Assembly: GCA_029379385.1 (NCBI GenBank)
Contig: CM055607.1
Coordinates: 37,135,235-37,199,234, forward strand
Source of the DNA: Quillaja saponaria
Taxonomy: Eukaryota > Streptophyta > Magnoliopsida > Fabales > Quillajaceae
Length of the DNA: 64,000 bases
Direction of reading: 5' to 3'
Of the stretch, positions 52,088-64,000 are shown in pieces (position 1 is the first letter of the stretch; the number at the start of each line of letters is the position of its first letter). A program made the position numbers and the translations under genes. The notes under the pieces are model-generated. The model saw nothing but the letters and a program-made list of their open reading frames with translations, searched no databases and was not told the DNA's origin.

Positions 52088-52147
52088 CTCTCTCTCTCCC
52101 TCTCCCTCTCCCTCTCCCTCTCCCTCTCCCTCTCCCTCTCCCTCTCT
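52088..52147. repeat. CT-rich microsatellite, (TC)n then (CCCTCT)n
   Basis: A short TC run followed by about eight CCCTCT hexamers ending at ctctctgag, 1.45 kb upstream of the BBM start codon. Pyrimidine-rich on the plus strand, hence GAGAGG-rich in the BBM sense direction. GAGA-type tracts in plant promoters can bind BPC proteins; any such role here is speculation. Confidence 0.9.
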
Positions 52148-55100
52148 GAGTCTGACACAAAAGACCAAACACCCATAACTTTCTCACATTCCATCCATTC
52201 ATATCACTTTTTATAAAACTATTATCCCCTCGTCCTAATCATCAATCTGCTCCCCGCTACAAACGGGAGTACTGAGCAGTGAGGATTCTCTCTCATCTCG
52301 CTCTATGCACAAAACAATAATTCATGAATGCCTGACAATAAAATGAGGTTGCAGAGGCCATAGAGACGGGAGGGAAGGGGGGTCTCTAATTAATTGATTT
52401 TAAATATTTTTAATTAAAAGTGAAAGGAGAAATAAATATTATCTATATATAGATGCATGGATTTGCAGCTTGCACCCCTATATGAAGACACTAACCCTTG
52501 TCTTCCGGGTATATTTGGAGTTATTTCATTCTCAGATTTCCTCAGGGATAGGGACAGGGACAGGTTGCATGGAGGGTGGAAAGTCTATAAACTCATCCCC
52601 AATAAGTTTTTCCATTAAAATGCTTGGATTGGATATTTGGATTAATTCTCATTCTCTCTGGACGCTGTATGCTTCAGATAAATATATTGCTTTATCCCTT
52701 ATACCCTTTCAATCATCACATTGCATCAACATCCTTTTTAGTGTCGGACTAAAAAGGACATATCCATTCTCAATAGCCATGTCAATATCCCATAAAATAC
52801 ACTGCACGATCCTTTAATTTATTGCATTAGTTATTTTATTTCATATTCAGAGTTAGTTTAAGCTTGCAAACATTATTTTCATTAATGCATTTATAAGATG
52901 ACAAGTCAAGAAAAAGAAAAAAAGTATTCTCACATGATCTAATCTTATAGAGTACATATATTTATATATATTACGTACCAGACATAATCGATCAGTATGG
53001 CAGTAGTAATTAAGTAAAGTTGGAGGTGGGAGGCGGTGAAAGAAGAGTCGAGAGATATAATAATAGTTTCATCTCATCTCGAACGGTGCAAAAACCTCAC
53101 TGTAACTTTGACCGTCAAAAAAGGAATCAAAGACGGTAAAACACATGGCTCCAAGTCACTTTCTTTTCACATTTTTATCAAATTTTTAAGTCACAAAATT
53201 ATTAATTAAAGAAGACTTGTGCTAGTGCTAACCACTGTAACCAATAATCTCGATAATATAAATCATAATCACGGTCAATAAACTAACCAACTTTGGAAGC
53301 TCCTTTCTTTTATGTACTAGCATGCATTATGCATTATAAAAATTGTTTTAATGGTTTTTAACTAGTGTTATAAATATAATCTATTATCATAATAAATAAT
53401 ATCATTTTTTTTATTATAGAGTCTTAATAATTGTTTTTAGCACTTGTTAGAAAAATCTTATATTTATTATATCTTAACAAGTGATTGTAGAGCACAAGTT
53501 AGAAAAAACTATAAATATATACAAATAAATGTAAGAGTTTATTAAATAAGTGTGCACTTATTTAGGTATCATAAATAAAAAATTTGTAACTATTTATTAC
53601 AATATTTGACAATGATTTTGGATGGTACAATTCGTAAGTTTGAAAAGCTATAATTTCCAAACACCATATTTGTTGCATCTTAACAAATGCCATAAAATAA
53701 AATTAAGTATAGAATTAATATTTTAGAAATATATAATTATTTATTTCATCATACAACCACAACATTATAAATATAGACGGTTTTAAATTGTAAACAAGTG
53801 TTATAGATTAAAATACTCTATTAATGATGAACCAAGGTGAGAATATAAAAGAAAAAGAGTAACAAACTAACAATAGAACTCATACTAAAAAATATTTCGA
53901 TAAATTAATTATAAACTGAACAAAAAACTAGATGATAATCCTTTAGAACTCTTTCTTCGTTATTTATTTTTTATATGAAAAATGAAAAAGTAGATAGGGT
54001 ACATCACATTTTGGGAGGGAACATTGTGCCCACAGTACTACCATCATCAACAAGGATGCCAAGTCCAACTCTCACTTTTACATAGAGAGCAATTCTTGCA
54101 GTACTACTTTGACTGTTAAACCAATTCATTGTTGGTTATTTCTCTCTTTATATATATATAGGAAAACCCTAATAATCCATGAGGAATAAAAAATATCAAA
54201 TAAAGAAAACAACTTAATTATTAGTAATAATACTTAATTAATTCTATAAGTTCATAACTTATGAAATTTCTAATCTTAATATACAATTACAAATTTTAAT
54301 ACTTAAGAAAATTCTAAAAAGATAGTAAAAAAGTGAAAAGCTTTTTCTTTTGACATATTTTATTCATACAGAAAGCCAGTCTTCCTCTTACTCCTCCCTT
54401 CATTCATTGAGTTGGAGGAATCCTTAAGAGGCCCGCCCATTATGCATTGCATGAAAGAACCTTTCTTTGTATGACTTCCCTTTTGCCTTAGGTTGAATGA
54501 ATACAAAAGGGAGATACATATATGAATATCAATAATATATATGTTCGATAGAAATCAACTACGTGTCTCTACCTGCTAGTCACTACAAGCTTATACAATA
54601 TTTATTGAAAAATAAAATAATTATATATCACAACCATCTATTACTTTTAGCTTTGAAGTATAAAAATAGAATAATTATGTTTTAACCCTAAAATATATGT
54701 TGAATTTTTATCTGATCTATAGCCACAACATGAGATGTTGACAATCCACCAATAGAAGATTTTGATAATTGACATTTGGGTACTGGAGAAGCAACATTTT
54801 TTGGGTTAGCTCTAGTTTGATAAGCATAAAATAAACAAAGGGAAAACAAACCTATAATCAGAACATAAAGATAAATAAAAAAAATCCTAGTAGAGAAAGA
54901 CGAGATGAACAAAAACATTAAAACAAAAAATTCAGCTTCCATTAAATGAATTCTAAAACAGATCAAAATCAAATCATATATGTATATATAATTCATACCT
55001 GGAAAAAATTTACAAACCCCAAAATTTAACAAGTTCATGTGCATTTTATTTCGTCCCAAAAACTAAACAACAAAATTGTTGAATGGCATCGTCGAAGGCT

Positions 55101-56099
55101 GCAACGCGGAGGTGAGAAACCAAAACCTCTTGCTAGAAGGGACCTCCGGCAATTTCATCGGAACCTTCAACAAATCTGTTTCGCGCCACTTCTTCCATGC
55201 ACCTCCATCACCCATCAATGGTGCATGGGTGATTTGTTAGCAGTTTGTTTCAATCTCATCTATCAAATTCTTTCTTCTCTTTATATCTTCGGGATATCTT
55301 TCTCTATTTAGTGGTAATGCCGTGTTTGCGCAAAACACCTAAAAAACGTAGAATTTAGTTCATTCGAATGAGTTCTACACTGTTTATGTTTGAAACAAAT
55401 AAAATGGTAGAGAATTTAAATGAAATTCATTTGAAATTCCACATTTTATTTAATTATAAATTTCACAGTAAATAGATTGAATTTCATTTTGTGAAATTTA
55501 TTTGACATAAGTTATTATTTTGTCAATCTCAAATGACATTTTTATTCTTAGTATTACAAAAAAAATTTATTAAATAAATCGATAAATAACCACCACCACT
55601 TCATCTCAAATATTAATTTAACAAACTCATTTTTTTTCCTCTCAACTTCTCTTCTATTCATTGAACAACAATTAATCACCCCTTACGAATTTTGTTTATC
55701 AAAAAATTGAAATATATATCAATTCATCAAGAATTGATTTATAAAAAAGAATCTTCTATATTCGTTAAACTTAAATAGTTCTCAAGAATATCATTTGTTA
55801 ATTAAGTACAATAACAAAAAGAAAAACATATATATTTGTATTTTCCTTGATACTAAAGAGTTGGATGTGCTCCATTCATTGACAGAATGGGTTCGAATCT
55901 ATTCTGAAAATACCGTGTGAAGTAAAATTCTCATCAAATTTCTAGTCCTAGCGTAAATATTTTGCCACTAATCTATACTTACATATAAAAGAACCTTAAA
56001 GATAGAATTTAGTTATTTTCTTTTATATTCTTATGAGTTTGTATTATTAAATAGTTATGTTTAGTTGTGTTCTAATTATTTTAGGATTATTGATTTCTT

Positions 56100-58505
56100 T
56101 TTACTAAATCTTCTCTGTATTAATAAATCTATAATTTTCAACAATTATATGTCAATAGCAATTAAAAATTAAATTTTTTTTAATTTAATAAATACCTAAT
56201 AATCTTATTTTTTTGTAGTTCTTCTCAAATTTAAGGATTAAAAATTTAAAAACTACTATGAATTAAAAGAAAAATTAAGAGTATAGTTTTCATGATTACA
56301 ATATTGTTGTTTAACTTTTACATCATAAAAAAATTATATTTTTTCAATAATTATATGTCAATATTAGATAATATTGAATTTTTTAAAGTTTGTATTTAAT
56401 AAGTTCCTAATAATTATAATATATTTTAGTTATTCTCAAATTTATGAAATAATTTTTTTAAAATACTATGAATTAAAAAAATATGTAGAGTATAGTTTCC
56501 AAGATTATATATTGTTGTTTTTGGAAGAATTTTTTATTTTTATTTTTAAATACTCTGAGTTTTTACAATTACATAAATACCTTTTAATTGTTATTTTTCT
56601 TCAAATATTATATTTTTATGTTACTACTTTCATTATTTTTCATTATTTTCAATATTAATAAATCTATAATTTGTCAATAACTATATATCAATAGTAATTA
56701 ATATTTAATTTCTTAATTTTTTAATATATAAAAACTGCTAGGGGCATAAATTTTTAATTTCCTTTTTATACGCTTATGAACTATTACTATACATCAATAG
56801 TAATAATTTTGCTTCAAATATACTACTATTTTTATTTTATTTTATTTTACTTTTTCCCTATTTTTTCTCTATTTAAATATCAATAGAATTGTAATTATTT
56901 TAGGACTATTGATTCTCAATATTAATAAATCTATAATTTTTTAATAATTCTATGTCAATAGCAATTTAATTATATTTCTGATTTTTTTTTAATTTAACAA
57001 GTACCTAATAATCTTAATTTTTCTAGTTATTCTCAATATTTAAGGAATAAAAATAAAATAAAATAAAATTTAAGAGTATAGTTTTCATGATTATAACATT
57101 GTTGTTTAACTTTTATATAATAAAAAAATTAATTTTTTTCAATAATTATATGTCAACATTAGTTAATATTGGATTTTTCAAATTTTTTATTTAAAAAGTT
57201 CCTAATAATTATAAAATCTTTTATTTCTTCTCAAACTTATGAAATATTTTTTGAAAAATAATATGACTTAAAAAATATTTATACTATAGTTTTCACAATT
57301 ATTTGTTGTTTTAACTTTTAATATAAGAAATTTTATTTTCTTAACAAATAATATGAGTTTTTACTATTACATAATATTTTTTAATTTTTATTTTGCTTCA
57401 AATATTCTTTTTTTTTTTTTACTACTTTCATAATTTTTTTTGTTATGTTATTGTTAATATAATTGTAATTATTTTATGACTATTAATTTTTTTTATCCTA
57501 ATTCTTTTCAATATTAATAAATCTATAATTTTTCAATAAAAATATATCAATAGTAATTATATTGAATTTCTTAATTTTTTTTAATTTAATAAGTTACAAA
57601 TAATTATAATATTATAAATTAATTTTATTTTAAAATGCTATGAATGAAAGGAAATATTAAGAGTATATATAGTTTTTATGATTATAATATTATTATATTA
57701 ATTCTTCCTCCATCTTTAGATTAAAAAAAAAAATTATTGGTGCAATTTTTTGATATTTACATCAATTATTGATGAATATATATATATATATATATATAAT
57801 ACATATACACTTGATATACATATTAAGAAATTATAATTATAAAATAATACTACATCTTAATGACATTAAACAAATAGATAAATTCAATAAAAAATTAATT
57901 CATAATACAAATATATAATTTTTTAAAAAAATTTAAAGATTGAAGAAAAATTAAGACAATAATATTATAATCATAAAAAATATACTCTTAATACTTCATT
58001 TAATTCATAATATATTTTTAAAAGTTTAATTTATAATATTATAATTATTTTTAACTTATTTGAATAAATAAAAATAAATTTAATTTTAATTACTATTGAT
58101 TTATATTATTGAATAATTATAAATTATTAATATTAAAAAAAATTGGGACAAAAAGTCAATATATATTCATAAAATAATTACAATCCTATTAATATTAAAA
58201 TGGAGAATAATTAGAAAAGGAATAATAAAAAATGATATATTTGAATTAAAATCACATCTAAAAAGTATTTATAGTAATTTTCAGTCTAGAACTAAAAAAA
58301 TTATGATTATTAGGAACTTATTAAACTCAATAAAAATTCAATCTTATACATGGCTATTTAACATATATATAATTATTGAAAAATTTAGATGTATTAATAT
58401 TGAGAAGAAATATTAAAAAAGAAATCAATAGTTTTAAAATGATTACAATTCTACTGATATTAATTAAAATAGAGTAAAATTTTGAAAATTTAATAGTTAT
58501 TTGAT
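56100..58505. repeat. AT-rich repeat array with direct copies and an inverted half
   Basis: From about 56100 to 57715 a unit recurs in direct order: aataaatctataattttt, then atgtcaatagtaatt, aataagttcctaataat, a ctatgaatta segment and aagagtatagttttcatgat. Unit starts are seen near 56120, 56655, 56925 and 57520, with partial copies near 56345 and 57140. From about 57950 to 58500 the same words appear on the other strand, for example atactcttaat, tactattgattta and ttattaggaactt. The clearest mirror pair is 57430-57715 with about 57950-58205, around a (TA)n centre. No open frame of note. A pile of nested AT-rich transposon remnants is the simplest reading; the unit matches no family I can name. 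Confidence 0.65.
57776..57799. repeat. (TA)n microsatellite at the centre of the foldback
   Basis: About 12 uninterrupted TA units lying between the two arms of the inverted AT-rich repeat. Confidence 0.92.
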
Positions 58506-61500
58506 GCAAAATAATAACTTAAGGTAACTATGTAATAATAAAAAGTCATAAAGATGTTTTAAAAAAATCAAAATTTCTACTTTTAGACTATTTTTATATA
58601 TTATATAGATATAGATATATGATTTCTATGCCTCTATTATTACATTTTTCTAATAGGTGTCCATAGGACAATTGTTAAGGTGATAAATATAGAAATTTGT
58701 ATTATTAATTATAGTGGTTAACCATGATTTCAATGCTACTTAATAAATAATTTTTTACTTTTGAAATGTTTCAAATTCCAAAACTCACATTTATTACGTA
58801 TTTTCAAGTGCTCTTTGGACACTAGTTAGAAAAATCCTATTACTATATCTAAGCTAATAAATATAAATATTTTAGAAAGTAATATTACCCTTTTTACTAA
58901 TTTGCAATGCATTAAATATATAAATAAATAAAAAGTCAAACTAGTTTAATCTTTTAATTTATTATGTTTTATCTTTCCAAGAATCCAACTCCTAATGCCT
59001 CTCAATAGTGCTGGCTCTTATTGGCATGAGTGGAAATATAGTTCCAATATAACTAGTGATTTACGAAACAAAATGCTTTAAACCAAGAACTTCTAGTGGA
59101 TATCCCTCAATGGATAATTGCTTTCATTAGCTGGTCCCCCTTCTTCCTTTTTTAGGTCTTCCCTTATTTTTGATTTGACCTTTTCGGGTCTCCATCTTTT
59201 TCTTTCACTTGACATTTTCTTGCTAGATGGCATCAAAACTAGTTATATACTTCATCATATATATATTTTTTAAATTATTATTTTACACCATGCACTTATA
59301 TGCATCCATTTGACTCGAACACTATCATAATATAGAGACGATTGATTTTTCCCTACAATATATTTTATGTAATTCTAAAATGCGTTTTTCATTAAAAAAG
59401 AAAGAAAAGAAAAGTGTTTTAAAATCATAACGAGAAAGAAACAATGGTCAAAAATAAAAATAGAAAAGCAGAGAATGATTAGATCGAACTAATTCTGAAA
59501 GTTTTGCTATCATTAAGGAAATCAAAACAACAAAGGTCGCTAAAATATAATAAATTAAAAGGTATCAAATTGGTTTAATTTTATATTTAATAAAGGGCAA
59601 GTGAGTCTATTTAAATTTTAAATAGTAATAGGCTGGGGATTGCATGCATCCTATAATTTAAGATCTATTTAGATGGAAGGAAATGGAGGAAGAGGAAAGG
59701 AGATAAGAGAGTACATATTATTTTTTTATTGGAAGCTTTAAAAAAAAGGAAAAAAAAGAGAGGAAATGAAGAGGTAATTTTTTTAAATTGGGAGGATTTG
59801 AAAAGAGAGGAGAAAGAACATGTTGTGATTAATCTACCCTTATTATTTCTATTTCATATCTACTAATGTCTAAATAGAACATTTTAAAAGTATAATCGTA
59901 ATTTTTTTTAATAATATATATTCTTTTCTCCTTTCTTCTCAATTCTCAAACAAAAAATATATCTTATCATTTTCTCTCATCTTCTTTTATATTTAAACTC
60001 TCAAATAAAAAAAAATAAGTATTATTTCTTCTCTACTTTCCTTTAATTCTATCTCTTCTCCTTCCATTTACAGTCTCTCTTCCCCTCTCTCTTCAAATTC
60101 CCCAAATAGACCATTTAAGGTCTTAACACCCGTCTCTATCTATCCTTGACTGCGCCTGTGAGACAGAAAGTGAGGAATAGGAAAAGGAAAAGAAATTAGA
60201 AAAATATTGGCGTTGATACGTACACATTGTACATATTTAATTTAATAGTAGAATTAGTATTAATTAATAAAAATATTTAAAGTGGCAGCGTTGCAGGAGT
60301 AGTTTGTGAATCTAGGCCAAGTGTACTTACCAAAAAAAGAGTGCAGGCCAAGTGTACATGTTGATTACAAATTAGAATAACATGTGTTTCTCATGTCTCT
60401 CTCTATTTACCCTAATTCTTTTATTGTTTCTTTACCCTTTTTTTTCGTTGTTCTAGTATTGTCATAGTTCCTAATTCTCTAGACGCTTCACTTGGAGGCT
60501 AAATTTTTTTAATATACTACTACTACATCTTACGTACTGAATATATGATTAACGTGACTGTAAGTGGTAGATATTTGCAAATAAATCAGAATTGTTTTAC
60601 TCTTGTTGCATTGCATGTTATGTTACTTCAAAGTTTTATTGTCAAGAGAACTAATAAAAGACAAAAGCCTTACTTTAAGGTGAAATTTTAGCTTTTCAGA
60701 TTAATTTATAAAGGGGAAATGAAAAAGGAACGAGGACTAAAAATAAGAAAAATATGATTTATAAAAGAAAGATTCTGAAGTAACAGGTGAACAAATCCGA
60801 TTGACAGGTATAGTATTAAAATAGAAAGTAAGTGCAACAATATCAAGCAAGATAGTAAGGTAAGGAATTTTCCTTTCATTTAGGCCTCTAAAGAAATAAG
60901 CATTACATGTAATATTTTCTCTCTTCAAGACATAAAAATAAAAAATTAGAACAAAATGGAGTGTTGAGAGACAATAAAGCTTTGAAAAAAGTGACAGTAA
61001 AAGACCCATTCCCTAACTAGACATCCTTCCAAAAAGGAATGCGAGAACCGGTACCAATTTTAAAATAAAGTAGAGAAGAAAGGAGAGAGAATACATTAGG
61101 AATGAACTTCCAAAGGCTAGCATTAGAAACACTCGTACCAGTTTTGGTACTCTATCTATTCCTATGAAGGTTGAACTTACTCTTAATCACCATATACCAA
61201 AGTGAATTAGGTTCTCGTGGAAAACATCTTAGTCACTTGCATACTAAAGTAATGTTTGTGGACAGTACCAATATACAATCACTAAAACATCATTGCAGTT
61301 TTAGTACGTGAGAATGATTTTTGCAGAATTGGAATGAAAAGGGAATGAGAATGAAATAATGTGGAATAGAATGATCATTCTATTTTATTGTCTGATAATA
61401 TTTGCGAGTATTTATTTATTGTTTAATTCAGTTTTCATATATGAAATTATATAAAAATTATGTTAAAATTTTTGACAAAAATATCCCCAAATAGGTAAAA

Positions 61501-61799
61501 TAATAAAAATGTAATATAATTTATGAAATTTATATGTTTCTTAATTTTTTTATTAATTTATTTTAAAATTTTATATTATTATATTATTTAATGATTTAAT
61601 TACTATTATTACTTATATTAATTTTATTATTTGTTAATATTAATATTTATTATAAAATTACATAACTAAGTTATTTATTTATATTAATAAATTATTTATA
61701 ATTACATTATTTATTTATGATATGAATGGTCTATTTGTTATTTGACTAAAATGAATTGATCTATTATTATTTTTATATACAAATTTTATAATTTATACG
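58506..61799. other. AT-rich desert between repeat array and LINE fragment
   Basis: No gene recognised. A purine/pyrimidine-biased stretch lies at 59680-60110, where GA-rich and then TC-rich sequence could pair as an imperfect foldback. The minus-strand frame at 60737-61009 is hydrophobic, AT-driven and without family features. Confidence 0.45.
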
Positions 61800-62482
61800 A
61801 TTTTAGAGAGTAATGACTAGGTTGGGAATTATAGATGATATAACTAGAGAGTTTGCCAATCACAATAGGTGCCTACCAAGGTTCATCATTAAGCTCTTAC
61901 CTATTTGCTTTAGTTATGGATGAACTCACTTATGTTATTCAAGATAGGGCTCTGTGGTGCATGCTGGCTGATGATATCGTATTGGTAGACGAAACTAAAA
62001 AAGGTTTAAATTCTAAACAAGAATTATGGAGTGCGATTTCAGTGACATTAGAGGAGACTTGACTGAAATAACTTTGGATTGCCAAACAATCCCTACAAAA
62101 GACGTGTTTAAGTATTTAAGTTTATTTATACAAAAATATATCACAATTGAGTATGATATGAACCATTGGATCAAGGCAGGATAGGTGAAGAGGCGAAGTG
62201 CTTCGGGAGTTTTATGTGAACCTAAAACCCTAAATAAGTTGAAAGGAAAATTCTATAGGACGGTAGTAAGACCGATTATGCTATATGATTTTGAATGTTG
62301 GGCAATTAAAAAATAGCACTCACATAAGATGGAAGTAGCCAAAATACAAATGTTGAGACAGATGATTGGGTATACAAGAAATGATAGAATATGAAATTAG
62401 GAGATCTGTAAGGTGGTGGAGGTAGTACATATCGAAAAGAAAATGAGAAACAATCGGTTACGTTGGTTGGGATTTAAGGCTT
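61800..62482 (+). mobile_element. dead LINE (non-LTR) reverse-transcriptase fragment
   Basis: The frame at 61853-62062 reads like the palm of plant LINE reverse transcriptase: PITIGAYQGSSLSSYLFALV, then DELT..IQD and the catalytic ADD motif in MLADDIVLVDETK. Downstream, in shifted frames with stops, come pieces such as DVFKYL, IKAG, GKFYRTVVRP, WAIKK and RLRWLG, which form the usual C-terminal part of these elements. About 0.7 kb of a normally 4-6 kb element remains, with no 5' end and no clear poly-A tail. Not functional. The surrounding DNA is AT-rich. Confidence 0.82.
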
Positions 62483-63360
62483 AGCTGAGTTAAGTTGAGT
62501 TGAGATTTTATATTATTTAATGTGATATTAAGGATATTTTTTTATTACTTGACTAAATTAAATATATTTATTATTTAGTTTATTTATTTATTTATAATTT
62601 TTTTTAATTAATCTATAGCTTTTTATTTAATTATTTATTTTACGTAATATAATGATATTTTTGTTATTTAACTGTACTAAATTGATTCCATAGAAATAGG
62701 TATAAGAAATCCAATCCCTTAGGTGAGTTTAAGGATTCCATTATGAGGTTAAATATGTATTACACCAAAGAATGTGTATTCCATAGAATTATGCTTGAAG
62801 AGAAAAATAGAATCAGGCTAATCTCTTAAAAATATATATAAATATACTTTTAATTATACTAAAAATATATAAATTCTCATGATGCACAATTTTCCATCAT
62901 CCTTTTCAACTTTATTTTTAATTTTCTTTTATGCTCCAATCCAATACAACATTTAAAATTCAGTGGAATCAGGTAATCTCTTAAAATTTTCAAATTTGTA
63001 TTTGTAACTTTTAATATTAGCCAGCAAGTTTCGTAAGCTCCAATCTAAAATGACATTTAAACTCCAATAATTTTATTTTTTTTCAAGTACAAGCCCTATT
63101 TTGTATTTGAAACTTAATTGATTAAAAGAAAATATCAAATTTATTTGCATTAATTAGAGAAAAATTATATAAATAACATTAATTTTCTTCCAAAATATCT
63201 ATTAGAAATTAAATTAATTGAGTTAGTTGAAGAAAATAAAAAAGTAATTAACATTATCCAAGTTAAAATTAAGGGATCAAGTTGAAATATTTTAATAATA
63301 AAAAATAAAAAAAAAAGCAAAATTAATCCATAAAACAATTATGAGTATTTTAATTTGTGT
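62483..63360. other. AT-rich spacer after the LINE fragment
   Basis: Nothing coding seen on either strand. T/A runs and short duplicated words, for example tccaatccaatac and tccaatctaaaatgac, of the kind that fill this desert. Confidence 0.5.
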
Positions 63361-64000
63361 TGTTGAGGACCCATTAGAGAGAAAACGGTGACCCCTCTCC
63401 AGCGGTTCCCTTACATCCAACGGCTACTCTATCTCCCAAAAATTAAATTTAGACATTGCAGCAACTTCGAGAAGGATTTCAGTGCAGATCTCCAGAGACT
63501 AGGTGAAACTGAGTAATAATGCTCAATCAGAGCCATATTTGACTCATTTTGCACAATGTATTCTTGGTGCCAGAAATGACCAGTCGTTATGAATGTCTGC
63601 ATTCTCTTGGCAAGGGATTAAGATTTGGATCGTGCTTCTGCATTGTGTTCATTGTAAGAACCTACTGCATCCACAAATAACATCATTTTTGCCCGTTTAT
63701 GTTCTTGTAATGCCCAAAACCTAAAAGGACACGATTAAGGAGAAGCTGATTGTATCCAGGAAGTCTACTGTGTTGAAAATCACTTGAGAGCCCAAATCTT
63801 AAATAGAGACATCTCACTAAATGCATAATACAGTGAAAAATCATGGATAAATGTATTTGCACTGATCCTGAACGGCGAAGTTCGATAAACAACAGGAATT
63901 ATGTACATCTCATTCCAATAACATACTGATGACGTTCTCCTTTGTGCTATATCCAACAGCACCTTCATTCAAGCAAGTATAGGGTTGCCTCTTTTCCCCC
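63361..64000. other. less AT-rich window edge, possible end of another gene
   Basis: Base composition becomes more balanced than in the preceding 13 kb, as near the genes in this window. Two overlapping minus-strand frames (63683-63892 and 63780-63968) are 60-70 residues long with no recognised domain. GT and AG signals suitable for splicing are present on both strands but do not single out a model. It could be a terminal or 5' exon of a gene continuing beyond 64000, or a gene remnant. Confidence 0.25.

Larger units (their letters stand above)
50639..56100. other. gene-poor region upstream of BBM
   Basis: 5.5 kb that includes the BBM promoter (right of 50638 on this strand). Mostly AT-rich with CT-rich patches at 51840-52150. 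Open frames at 52470-52817 (+), 54688-55059 (-) and 55039-55311 (+) show no known domain, no splice context and no homologue I recognise. A GC-richer island at about 55080-55260 contains repeated cacccat/atgggtg words. No gene is called. Confidence 0.4.

Noticed and set aside
52470..52817. 115-residue plus-strand frame
   Set aside because: Starts in simple sequence, no domain, no splice partners; likely chance or dispersed-repeat sequence.
54688..55059. 123-residue minus-strand frame with a hydrophobic middle
   Set aside because: AT-driven Phe/Ile/Leu composition; no recognised family. The last 35 residues look more gene-like but have no partner exon that I can support.
1..64000. CRISPR arrays, operons, bacterial-type ribosome binding sites, tRNA or rRNA genes
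   Set aside because: None seen; the window is spliced plant nuclear DNA, and no cloverleaf or rRNA-like sequence was recognised by eye.

Overview
This is nuclear DNA from a flowering plant, most likely a eudicot. The genes are interrupted by GT-AG introns of 0.1 to 4.7 kb and the spacers are very AT-rich. The encoded proteins are plant-type: Dicer-like 2, BABY BOOM, a chloroplast release factor, mitochondrial acyl carrier protein and LCAT3-type phospholipase. I cannot name the species from sequence alone. Exon borders below were placed by reading splice sites and checking that the frame stays open through each junction.

Layout. 1.2-3.5 kb (-): mitochondrial acyl carrier protein, two exons. 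3.9-13.4 kb (+): a DHRS7-like short-chain dehydrogenase/reductase, 12 exons, divergent from mtACP across a 356-bp spacer; its third intron holds an old Copia retrotransposon lacking reverse transcriptase. 14.0-18.4 kb (-): chloroplast peptide chain release factor PrfB1, seven exons, with one extra base that breaks the frame just after the GGQ domain. 20.8-32.0 kb (-): DICER-LIKE 2, 22 exons, 1388 residues. 34.5-36.8 kb (+): cytosolic ribosomal protein eL38, with the ATG alone at the end of coding exon 1. 38.3-43.9 kb (+): LCAT3-like phospholipase A1, 11 exons, with an intact Ser/Asp/His triad. 46.6-50.6 kb (-): BABY BOOM, an AP2-domain embryogenesis regulator, nine exons including a 9-nt microexon. 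50.6-63.4 kb: a gene desert with simple repeats, a foldback array of AT-rich repeats (56-58.5 kb) and a dead LINE fragment (61.8-62.5 kb). The last 0.6 kb is less AT-rich and may be the edge of another gene.

The genes do not form a pathway. They serve mitochondrial lipid/lipoate synthesis, membrane-associated reduction, plastid translation termination, 22-nt siRNA production, cytosolic translation, phospholipid breakdown and embryo development, as expected of an ordinary gene-rich plant segment. I found no previously undescribed system. The points most worth checking are the one-base frame break in PrfB1, the in-frame stop reached from an alternative donor in DCL2, the divergent mtACP/SDR promoter, the foldback repeat array and several local duplications in introns and spacers.
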